Positions 51,074 through 58,423 of a stretch of 64,000 nt of DNA are shown here, one piece after another (within the stretch, counting starts at the first letter, position 1; every line of letters begins with the position of its first letter). The notes beneath the pieces were generated by a model. The model was not told where the DNA came from. It saw only the letters and a list, made by a program, of their open reading frames with translations, and did not search any database. A program made the position numbers and the translations under genes. This DNA is from Allomuricauda sp. M10. Its GTDB lineage: Bacteria; Bacteroidota; Bacteroidia; Flavobacteriales; Flavobacteriaceae. The stretch lies in NCBI RefSeq assembly GCF_020782875.1, contig NZ_JAJGBN010000002.1, positions 744,001 through 808,000 of the forward strand, given 5' to 3'.

Positions 51074-52311
51074 CCGATAGAAGCATTTTAACAAATAAAT
51101 TTGATGTGGATACCATCCGCAAGGATTTTCCCATCCTCAACCGAAAGGTAAATGGGCAGCCTTTGGTGTATTTGGACAATGCCGCGACTTCCCAGACTCC
51201 CCAGCAGGTAATCGATGTGATCGTGGACTACTATCACAGGTACAACGCGAATATTCATCGAGGGGTACATACACTGTCCCAAGAAGCAACGGACGCCTAT
51301 GAAGTGGCAAGGCAAAAAATCCAGAAACACTTTAATATTGCCCATTCCTATGAAGTGATCTTCACTTCCGGGACAACTCACGGCATCAATTTGGTGGCTA
51401 CAGGTTTTACTTCCTTTCTAAAGAAAGGGGATGAGGTTATCGTGTCTGCGATGGAGCACCATTCCAACATTGTGCCTTGGCAAATGCTCTGTGAACGTAC
51501 AGGTGCCACGTTGAAAGTGATTCCCATGAATTTGGACGGGGAATTGATCATGGAAGAATACCACAAGCTGTTGAACGATAGAACTAAATTGGTCTTCTGT
51601 AACCATGTGTCCAATGCTTTGGGGACCATCAACCCGATTGAAGAAATCATAGAGGCGGCCCACAAAGTCGGTGCCGCCGTTTTGATAGACGGTGCACAGG
51701 CAGCGGCCCATATCAAATCTGACCTACAGGAACTTAATGTGGATTTTTATGTTGTTTCCGCCCATAAAATGTGTGGCCCCACCGGGGTAGGCATGCTTTA
51801 CGGGAAGGAAGAGTGGCTCAACAAGTTACCTCCTTACCAGGGTGGTGGTGAAATGATCGCTGAGGTTACTTTTGAAAAGACCACCTATGCCGATCTCCCC
51901 CATAAGTTTGAAGCAGGAACCCCCAATATTTGCGGTGGAATAGCCTTTGGCGCCGCTTTGGATTACATGAACCATATTGGTTTTGAAGCCATTGCCCAAT
52001 ATGAGGAAGAATTGATGCAATATGCCACGGAGCAGTTGCTCACCATAGAAGGATTGCGGATTTACGGAACGGCCAAGCACAAAACTTCGGTGATCTCTTT
52101 CAATATTGATGGAATCCATCCGTATGATATCGGTACCATTCTGGACAAATTGGGAATAGCCGTTAGGACAGGTCACCATTGCGCCCAACCCATTATGGAT
52201 TTTTACAGGATTCCAGGAACGGTACGGGCCAGTTTTAGCTTCTACAATACCCAGGAAGAAGTGGATAAGTTGGTAGAAGGGATGAAACGGGCCAAAAACA
52301 TGTTGTTGTAG
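51070..52311 (+). CDS. sufS: Cysteine desulfurase SufS
   Basis: 413 residues. PLP enzyme with the Schiff-base lysine in SAHKMCGPTG (Lys233), and the catalytic Cys371 in RTGHHCAQP. Other signatures are VYLDNAATSQTP, HSNIVPWQM and GHHCAQPIMDFYRIPGTVRA. It removes sulfur from cysteine to SufE. The first residues (MTDRSILTNKF) extend beyond the usual family start, and the ATG is the terminal part of a palindromic repeat. sufE follows 72 bases on. Confidence 0.97.
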   Translation: MTDRSILTNKFDVDTIRKDFPILNRKVNGQPLVYLDNAATSQTPQQVIDVIVDYYHRYNANIHRGVHTLSQEATDAYEVARQKIQKHFNIAHSYEVIFTSGTTHGINLVATGFTSFLKKGDEVIVSAMEHHSNIVPWQMLCERTGATLKVIPMNLDGELIMEEYHKLLNDRTKLVFCNHVSNALGTINPIEEIIEAAHKVGAAVLIDGAQAAAHIKSDLQELNVDFYVVSAHKMCGPTGVGMLYGKEEWLNKLPPYQGGGEMIAEVTFEKTTYADLPHKFEAGTPNICGGIAFGAALDYMNHIGFEAIAQYEEELMQYATEQLLTIEGLRIYGTAKHKTSVISFNIDGIHPYDIGTILDKLGIAVRTGHHCAQPIMDFYRIPGTVRASFSFYNTQEEVDKLVEGMKRAKNMLL

Positions 52312-52383
52312 GCCAACCGTTATCTTTATCTTAAACACTTGAAAAGCAACTTGACGAGTTGTATTTTTGAACAAAACCGAAAC

Positions 52384-52806
52384 ATGACCATACAAGAGAT
52401 ACAGAATGATATTGTGGATGAATTTTCCATGTTCGATGACTGGATGCAGCGTTATGAGTATATAATCGAACTTGGCAAATCCCTTCCATTGATAGATGAT
52501 CAATATAAGACCGATGACAATTTGATCAAGGGTTGCCAGAGTAAAGTGTGGGTGCATGCAGAACTTGATGGGGATAAACTGGTGTTCACCGCAGATAGCG
52601 ATGCCATCATCACCAAAGGGATCATTGCGATTCTGATTCGGGCTTTTAGTAATCAAAAACCACAGGATATCATTGATGCCGATACCAATTTTATTGATGA
52701 AATTGGACTAAAGGAGCATTTATCGCCCACCCGGGCCAATGGTTTGGTAAGCATGATCAAGCAGTTGAAATTGTATGCTGTGGCCTATCAAACACAATTA
52801 AATTGA
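52384..52806 (+). CDS. sufE: Cysteine desulfuration protein SufE
   Basis: 140 residues from ATG 52384 (MTIQEIQNDIVDEFSMFDDW). The sulfur-accepting Cys51 is in NLIKGCQSKVWVHAE, at the same number as in E. coli. SufE accepts persulfide from SufS and delivers it to SufB. An upstream frame from 52339 has no support. It follows sufS by 72 bases and is followed by a palindromic repeat. Confidence 0.96.
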   Translation: MTIQEIQNDIVDEFSMFDDWMQRYEYIIELGKSLPLIDDQYKTDDNLIKGCQSKVWVHAELDGDKLVFTADSDAIITKGIIAILIRAFSNQKPQDIIDADTNFIDEIGLKEHLSPTRANGLVSMIKQLKLYAVAYQTQLN

Positions 52807-52831
52807 CACTTTTACAATTAAGATAGAATTT

Positions 52832-52904
52832 GTCACCTCGAGCGCAGTCGAGAGGTCAATAACAAATGAAAATATATAAGGTCTCGACTGCGCTCGACCT
52901 GACA
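52832..52904. repeat. GTCACCTCGAG...CCTGACA repeat between sufE and the DUF59 gene
   Basis: GTCACCTCGAGCGCAGTCGA starts at 52832 and TCTCGACTGCGCTCGACCTG with ACA ends at 52904. The arms are almost perfect inverted complements and each is itself palindromic. It belongs to the same subfamily as the copy before ricT. Confidence 0.9.
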
Positions 52905-52965
52905 TTGAATTCCATCCATTGTTGTGGATTGAATTACGGCAGGACCCCTTGTAAACTAGAACAAA

Positions 52966-53295
52966 ATGAGCGAAGAAATCACCATAGATACCCAGGATTT
53001 GGGCGAAAAAATAGTAAGGGTCCTCAAGACCATTTATGACCCGGAGATTCCTGTGGACATATATGAATTGGGATTGATTTACGATGTGTTCGTAAACGAG
53101 GACAACGACGTCAAAATTTTGATGACCCTGACCTCTCCCAACTGCCCGGTAGCTGAAAGTTTGCCTGTTGAAGTGGAGGAAAAGGTAAAATCCATTGATG
53201 ACCTTAACGATGTGGAAGTGGAAATCACCTTTGACCCCCCTTGGACCCAGGAACTGATGAGCGAGGAGGCGAAATTGGAGTTGGGACTTTTATAG
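52966..53295 (+). CDS. DUF59/MIP18 Fe-S assembly protein (SufT-like)
   Basis: 109 residues, one DUF59 domain. YDPEIPVDIYELGLIYDVFV and the conserved TSPNCPVAESLPVEVEEKV are present, with a final ITFDPPWTQELMSEEAKLEL that has the family's W-T pair. SufT and MIP18-type proteins help mature Fe-S proteins. It follows sufE across a repeat and is followed by another, then DUF2480. Confidence 0.93.
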   Translation: MSEEITIDTQDLGEKIVRVLKTIYDPEIPVDIYELGLIYDVFVNEDNDVKILMTLTSPNCPVAESLPVEVEEKVKSIDDLNDVEVEITFDPPWTQELMSEEAKLELGLL

Positions 53296-53307
53296 AAAGA
53301 TTAAAAT

Positions 53308-53395
53308 GTAATTCTGCATGGATACTGAGCGGAGTCGAAGTATGTGCGGAATAACATGATAAGTAAAAGAGATTCCTGCTTTCGCAGGAATGACA
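53308..53395. repeat. Decayed repeat plus GCTTTCGCAGGAATGAC arm before DUF2480
   Basis: GTAATTCTGCATGGATACTG starts at 53308 with AGCGGAGTCGAAG, then a second type of arm, GATTCCTGCTTTCGCAGG with AATGAC (53371-53395). The arm ends two bases before the DUF2480 ATG, so the ribosome-binding region of that gene is repeat sequence. Confidence 0.75.
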
Positions 53396-53397
53396 AC

Positions 53398-53907
53398 ATG
53401 GAAGAAGAAATCATAAACCGAGTAGCGCAAAGCCAATTGGTCACCTTTGATCTGGAAGATTATTATCCCAAAGGCGAACGGAAGATATTGGACGTTTCAG
53501 AATGGCTTTATGAAGGCATTATCTTGCGTGAAAAGGAGTTCCGTGCCCATGTGGAGGCCCATGATTGGTTAAAATACCAAGATACCTATGTGGCCATCAC
53601 CTGTACTTCGGAGGCTATCATCCCGGGATGGGCATTTATGCTGGTGGCTTCCCGATTGCAGCCCTTTGCCAAAAAGGCAGTTGTGGGCGGTTTGGTAGAT
53701 TTGGAAACTTCCTTATACCAATCCATTATAGAAAATCTGGATGTTTCAGAGTTTGCGGATAAACCGGTAATTATAAAAGGGTGTTCCCGTAAACCCGTTC
53801 CCGAAAATGCCTATATCATGGCCATGGTGAAAATACAATCCGTTGCCAAAAGTGTGATGTATGGGGAGGCTTGTTCTTCGGTGCCCCTCTTCAAGAAAAA
53901 TAAGTAG
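53398..53907 (+). CDS. DUF2480 protein
   Basis: 169 residues from ATG 53398 (MEEEIINRVAQSQLVTFDLE); a longer frame from 53344 reads through the repeat and is rejected. ILDVSEWLYEGIILREKEFR, YVAITCTSEAIIPGWAFMLV and KGCSRKPVPENAYIMAMVKI mark the DUF2480 family, of unknown function and nearly always next to suf genes in Bacteroidota, so a role in Fe-S assembly or delivery is inferred. It is the last gene of the suf region. Confidence 0.9.
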   Translation: MEEEIINRVAQSQLVTFDLEDYYPKGERKILDVSEWLYEGIILREKEFRAHVEAHDWLKYQDTYVAITCTSEAIIPGWAFMLVASRLQPFAKKAVVGGLVDLETSLYQSIIENLDVSEFADKPVIIKGCSRKPVPENAYIMAMVKIQSVAKSVMYGEACSSVPLFKKNK

Positions 53908-53970
53908 CCAGAAATCAGGAATCAGAATTATTGTTTCTTGACTCCTGTTTCTTTCATTGGAAATCTCAAT

Positions 53971-53996
53971 AAAAAAGCCCCACATTGCTGCAGGGC
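53971..53996 (-). terminator. Intrinsic terminator after the propeller lipoprotein gene
   Basis: Read on the minus strand, GCCCTGCA and TGTGGGGC pair (with two wobble pairs), followed by TTTTTT. It is 28 bases beyond the minus-strand gene's stop. Confidence 0.75.
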
Positions 53997-54023
53997 CAGT
54001 TTTAGGCAGGTTTTGAACTTGTT

Positions 54024-55538
54024 TTATTTAACGAATATTCCTCTGGCCACCGCATTTTCGGTTCCATCGGTTAGTTCTTGTGGCGAATTGTTTTTCCAAA
54101 TAGTGGCGACGCTAATATTGTTTGCATTCTTAACGTCCCCTGCTACATAAATATCGGTTCCATCCAAATAAATGCTATAAGCAATAGAAGCAGTAGTTCC
54201 ATCACCAAGGGGCTGAGGTGTAGTATTCTTCCATAGTGTAGCAACCGTAAGATTATTAGCGTTGTGTTCAGTTCCTACGGCATAAATATCCCCGTCACGC
54301 ACAAAAAGGGATAAAATTTGGGCATCTTCTACTCCATCCGAGATATCTTGTAGCACTCCATTTTTCCAAATGGCAGCCACAGCAATATTATTCTCATTAA
54401 GGTATGTTCCACCTACATAAACGTCGTTGCCTTCCACATAAACCGATTGAGCGACGGATACAAGTAGTTGACCGGATAGATTTTGTATGACCCCATTCTT
54501 CCAAAGTGTGGCCATGGGAAGATCATTGGCATTGTTGATATACCCTGCCACATACACATCCCCTTCGGAAACAAAAACAGAAAACGCATGGGAATCATTA
54601 TCTCCATTGGGCAAGGCTTGAAACCCACCGTTTGTCCACATAATTGCTGAACTTGTTGGGTCTATTGAGTTGTATCCAGCAGTATATACATTTTCACCTT
54701 CTACAAAAATAGATTGTGGATAAGTATCGTTAAGTCCACTGGCCAAGTCTTCCGTACCATCATTTTTCCAAACAATAGGCAAATCGATTGAATTGTCATT
54801 TGCCATACTTCCTGTTAGATATACGTCGGAACCATCAACAAAAATGGAGGTTGCAATGGATGCATTGTTATTCAGTAATAGTCCTTGTATTTGACCATTT
54901 TTCCAGTATGCCGCTGATTGAACGTTGTTTGTATTGGTTGTAAATCCAGCTACATATACATTGGGGTTCACGGTTACGGTACAGATGGCTTCGTCCCCAT
55001 CAACCGCTGCTTTTATGTTGGCCGTACCGGAACCTGTTGCAGTCACAACACCATTTTCATCCACCGTGGCCACGTTTTCATTGTCGGAACTCCAAGTAAT
55101 TGCCAAATTGGCTTCGCTTACGGTACCTATCAAAACCGCTTCATCCAAAGTGAACAGGTTCAAAGAGCTTTTGTCGAGTGTGATGGCAGTGGTGACTGTA
55201 AAATCCGAGTCGCTTGTAACTGTTTCACCGTCTACCGAAACACTTATTTTACTTGTAATGGCCCCTTCAGGAACAGTAACGATGATTTTTGTGCTGGTGG
55301 CGATGGCAACTTCAGCGGTAATAGTTCCAAATTTCACCACATTGGCTGCAGGCGATGCATTAAAATGGGTTCCGTTAATGGTAACTTGAGCTCCTACAGG
55401 TCCTGAGGCAGGCACAAAATCGGTGATGGTCGGTGGAGGATTTTGTGGGACAGGATGATCATCCTTGCCGCAGGACCAAATGAGCACAAAGGACATTGTA
55501 AAGAGCAGTACTGGTAATAAGGTTCCTTTTCTTTTCAT
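54024..55538 (-). CDS. IPT/TIG-Big2-propeller lipoprotein
   Basis: 504 residues. Lipobox IWSC gives Cys23. An IPT/TIG domain (about 35-116, FVPASGPVGAQVTINGTHFN) and a Big2 Ig-like domain (about 118-192, ENVATVDENGVVTATGSGTA) are followed by seven repeats of about 44 residues (193-504), each like DVYVAGYINNANDLPMATLW then KNGVIQNL. Seven repeats of this length fit a seven-bladed beta-propeller closing as a disc. An exported cell-surface protein of unknown ligand is inferred. No T9SS tail was seen, since it is lipid-anchored. Confidence 0.82.
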   Translation of the reverse strand: MKRKGTLLPVLLFTMSFVLIWSCGKDDHPVPQNPPPTITDFVPASGPVGAQVTINGTHFNASPAANVVKFGTITAEVAIATSTKIIVTVPEGAITSKISVSVDGETVTSDSDFTVTTAITLDKSSLNLFTLDEAVLIGTVSEANLAITWSSDNENVATVDENGVVTATGSGTANIKAAVDGDEAICTVTVNPNVYVAGFTTNTNNVQSAAYWKNGQIQGLLLNNNASIATSIFVDGSDVYLTGSMANDNSIDLPIVWKNDGTEDLASGLNDTYPQSIFVEGENVYTAGYNSIDPTSSAIMWTNGGFQALPNGDNDSHAFSVFVSEGDVYVAGYINNANDLPMATLWKNGVIQNLSGQLLVSVAQSVYVEGNDVYVGGTYLNENNIAVAAIWKNGVLQDISDGVEDAQILSLFVRDGDIYAVGTEHNANNLTVATLWKNTTPQPLGDGTTASIAYSIYLDGTDIYVAGDVKNANNISVATIWKNNSPQELTDGTENAVARGIFVK

Positions 55539-55736
55539 GATAATTGTTTTTGAAGATGCAAGAAAGAGTATAATGAAATGGCAAATAGACGTAAATTGGT
55601 GAGTCCCCTATATGAATTGATGGATAATGGATTTGAAGAAAAGTTGTGTTAGACTTTTCCAAAAAGAACTATGGATTCAGGGTTTCATTGTTTGCCTCTT
55701 ATGGTACTTTTTTAAAGTTTAAAATGTGACATTTCT

Positions 55737-55744
55737 TACTTTTG
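55737..55744 (+). promoter_or_regulatory. Candidate -7 box of the DUF3078 gene
   Basis: TACTTTTG matches TAnnTTTG, 26 bases before the ATG at 55770. No TTG at -33 was found. Confidence 0.45.
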
Positions 55745-55769
55745 AGGTCTAAACAGAAAACTCCATACT

Positions 55770-56702
55770 ATGAAAAAATTACTATTGACCGCTATGGCCT
55801 TTTTGGTACTGGTTGTTGCTTCAGCCCAAACCGAGGAAGAACTGAAGGCCCAGATTGCCCCTAAAAAAGATTCCATTGCCGCCATTCAAGGCAGGGTGAA
55901 TGCCCTACAGGCGCAACTGGATGCCCTTCCCGGTTGGAAAATTGGTGCATTCGGGACCATTGGAGGGAGCCTTTCCCAATTCAATAACTGGTTTGCCCAA
56001 GGAATCCCGAACAACTCTTCTGGTAACATTGGTTTTACCGTGAACGCCTTTGCCAATCTTCAGGAAGAAAAATTCTTTTGGAGAAATGCCGCCAATGTGA
56101 ACTTGGCCTGGGTTAAATTGGACGACAAGGACGATCCAACGGATGATGATAGTTTCCGTCAGGCTACTGATGTATTCAATATTTCATCTTTGTACGGTAG
56201 AAAACTAAGTGAGCATTTTGCCATATCTACCTTGGCAGAGTATAGAACCACCTTGTTGAGCAATTTTAACGACCCTAGTTATCTTGATCTCGGTGTGGGT
56301 GCCACTTGGACCCCGATACCTGATTTGATCGTGGTGATCCACCCTCTCAACTACAACTTTGTGTTCAGTAGTGAGGATACCATTTTTGAATCTTCCATGG
56401 GTGCCAAGATCGTGGCGGACTATACCAAACAGATCGGAGCCGTAAGTTTTAAAAGTAACCTCTCCATGTTCCAGAGCTATAAGAGCAGTGATCTGAGCAA
56501 CTGGACCTGGACGAACTCGTTTTCCTATACCTTGTGGAAGATGATCGGTGTTGGTTTTGACTTTGGTTTGAGGAACAACAAACAAGAAACCTTGAACTAC
56601 ATTGTGAACCGTGCTCCAACGCCTGATCCTACCGCAACTTTCGATACTATTGACAACGAATTGCAAACCTATTGGACTTTGGGGTTGAGCTATAAGTTCT
56701 AA
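55770..56702 (+). CDS. DUF3078 outer-membrane-type protein
   Basis: 310 residues. Signal peptide about 1-19 (ending VVASAQ), a short coiled stretch (24-50), then a beta-barrel-like body with a W-K-I-GAFGTIGGSLSQFNNWF start, ending with alternating strands and a terminal Phe (YWTLGLSYKF), the signature of outer-membrane barrels. DUF3078 is a Bacteroidota family of unknown function. The terminator and a repeat lie downstream. Confidence 0.87.
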   Translation: MKKLLLTAMAFLVLVVASAQTEEELKAQIAPKKDSIAAIQGRVNALQAQLDALPGWKIGAFGTIGGSLSQFNNWFAQGIPNNSSGNIGFTVNAFANLQEEKFFWRNAANVNLAWVKLDDKDDPTDDDSFRQATDVFNISSLYGRKLSEHFAISTLAEYRTTLLSNFNDPSYLDLGVGATWTPIPDLIVVIHPLNYNFVFSSEDTIFESSMGAKIVADYTKQIGAVSFKSNLSMFQSYKSSDLSNWTWTNSFSYTLWKMIGVGFDFGLRNNKQETLNYIVNRAPTPDPTATFDTIDNELQTYWTLGLSYKF

Positions 56703-56718
56703 TGGGTTTAAAAGTGAT

Positions 56719-56802
56719 GTCAGTTCGAGTTTTTCTGAAAGAAAAGTATCGAGAACATAGCTGTTAAACTTGAATTTTTAATACTATTTTTTTCGAATTG
56801 AC
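56719..56802. repeat. GTCAGTTCGAG...CGAATTGACA repeat after DUF3078
   Basis: GTCAGTTCGAGTTTTTCTGA starts at 56719 and TTTTTTTCGAATTGACA ends by 56803. Outer ends GTCA and TGAC match the family. Confidence 0.65.
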
Positions 56803-56820
56803 AAATTTCAAGTGAAAACA

Positions 56821-56849
56821 AAAAAAGCCCTCGATTTAGAGGGCTTTTT
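56821..56849 (+). terminator. Intrinsic terminator after DUF3078
   Basis: AGCCCTC (56825-56831) pairs with GAGGGCT (56838-56844) with T6 after it and A5 before it, so it may work both ways. The next 217 bases (56850-57066) before hflX show no gene. Confidence 0.88.
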
Positions 56850-57066
56850 TGTGGGGTATCAGATATTTTTCAAGTTTTTAAACCATGTCTAAGTAGGTTA
56901 AGATCACTAAAGATCGTGGGGTCGACACTAAATGACTTAAAAACAAGTTGAAAGTAGTCGATATGTGGTTACCCCCTAAACTTTTGTTGTGAACTCCCTA
57001 ATAATTGTGGTAGACCTATCCAAAAAAGCAGGTCATCGTAAAAGTCGAGCCGTTCAACTTTAGGAT

Positions 57067-58281
57067 TTAATACTCATCCAATTGTTCTGGATATAGAAAG
57101 TTGTTGTACGGGAATCGGGTCACGTGGATATCCCTCACCTCGTCGTAAACCCTTTTTCGGAATTCTTCCAGATTTTCCTTGTTCAAGGCGGAGATAAAAA
57201 GTGCCCTGTCCCCAATCTTGTTGAACCAGGTATTTTTCCATTCCTCCAAAGTGAAATGGGCAGAGGTGCGTTCCGTGACCAGATCATCCTCTTCAATAGT
57301 TTCCGGATGGTATTGATCTATTTTGTTGAAGACCATGATGGTCTTTTTTTCCGCACAGCCAATTTCACCCAAAATTTGGTTTACCGAAGCGATGTGTTCT
57401 TCAAAATTGGGATGGGAAATATCCACTACATGCAATAATAGATCGGCTTCACGGACCTCATCCAAGGTACTTTTAAAACTTTCCACCAATTGGGTGGGCA
57501 ACTTTCGGATGAAACCTACCGTATCGCTCAACAAAAAGGGCAAATTGCCAATGACGACCTTCCTGACCGTAGTGTCCAAGGTGGCAAATAGCTTGTTTTC
57601 GGCGAACACTTCACTTTTGCTGATCACGTTCATCAAAGTGGACTTCCCCACGTTGGTATATCCCACTAGAGCCACACGGACCAAAGCACCGCGATTGCCT
57701 CGTTGGGTCTCCATCTGGCGGTCGATTTTCACCAATTTCTTTTTTAAAAGGGCAATACGGTCCCGAACGATCCGTCTATCCGTTTCAATTTCCGTTTCCC
57801 CGGGTCCACGCATACCGATACCCCCACGTTGGCGTTCCAAGTGTGTCCAAAGTCCCGTTAGTCTGGGTAATAAATATTCATATTGGGCCAGTTCCACTTG
57901 GGTACGGGCATAACTGGTCTCTGCCCTTTGGGCAAATATGTCGAGGATAAGACCGGTTCTGTCCAAGATTTTGCAACGCAGGATCTTTTCGATGTTTTTC
58001 TGTTGGGCCGGGGTCAACTCGTCGTCAAAAATGACGGAACCAATTTCGTTTTCGATCACGAAACGCTCCACCTCTTCCATCTTACCACTACCAATATAGG
58101 TCTTGGGGTTGGGTACGTCCATGCGCTGCACAAAACGCCTTTTTACTTCGCCCCCTGCAGTGTACGTCAAAAACTCCAGTTCATCCAAATACTCGTTCAC
58201 TTTGGTCTCATCCTGTGTTTGGGTAATGACCCCTACGAGTACCGCCTTTTCATAATCTATCGACTTCTTTTCTAGCATCAA
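57067..58281 (-). CDS. hflX: GTPase HflX
   Basis: 404 residues. The N-terminal HflX domain has TYIGSGKMEEV, then IFDDELTPAQQKNIEKIL and RGGIGMRGPGETEIETDRR (the HflX linker motif). The G domain follows with G1 GYTNVGKST (207-215), LPFLLSDTVGFIRKLPTQLV (G2/G3), and NKID (G4). HflX splits stalled or stressed ribosomes. A TAGATTTG box lies on the minus strand (58303-58296), 15 bases upstream of the ATG. Confidence 0.95.
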   Translation of the reverse strand: MMLEKKSIDYEKAVLVGVITQTQDETKVNEYLDELEFLTYTAGGEVKRRFVQRMDVPNPKTYIGSGKMEEVERFVIENEIGSVIFDDELTPAQQKNIEKILRCKILDRTGLILDIFAQRAETSYARTQVELAQYEYLLPRLTGLWTHLERQRGGIGMRGPGETEIETDRRIVRDRIALLKKKLVKIDRQMETQRGNRGALVRVALVGYTNVGKSTLMNVISKSEVFAENKLFATLDTTVRKVVIGNLPFLLSDTVGFIRKLPTQLVESFKSTLDEVREADLLLHVVDISHPNFEEHIASVNQILGEIGCAEKKTIMVFNKIDQYHPETIEEDDLVTERTSAHFTLEEWKNTWFNKIGDRALFISALNKENLEEFRKRVYDEVRDIHVTRFPYNNFLYPEQLDEY

Positions 58282-58423
58282 AAGGAATTAAAGTGCAAAT
58301 CTACACAATGTTTTGAAAGCTGATTTTGGTTCTTCGGCTTTTAAAGGTTGATGAACGCGGAAAAACACTATAATTTGACCCCATTGTTTCCTATCTTGAT
58401 GACCTAATTCAACCTAACTCAAA

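Noticed and set aside
53344-53397. Extended DUF2480 start
   Set aside because: The added residues (with DSCFRRNDN) are translated repeat DNA, a common false extension in genomes with this repeat.
56850-57066. Possible RNA gene in the DUF3078-hflX spacer
   Set aside because: No tRNA-like arms, known RNA motif or coding frame could be recognised.
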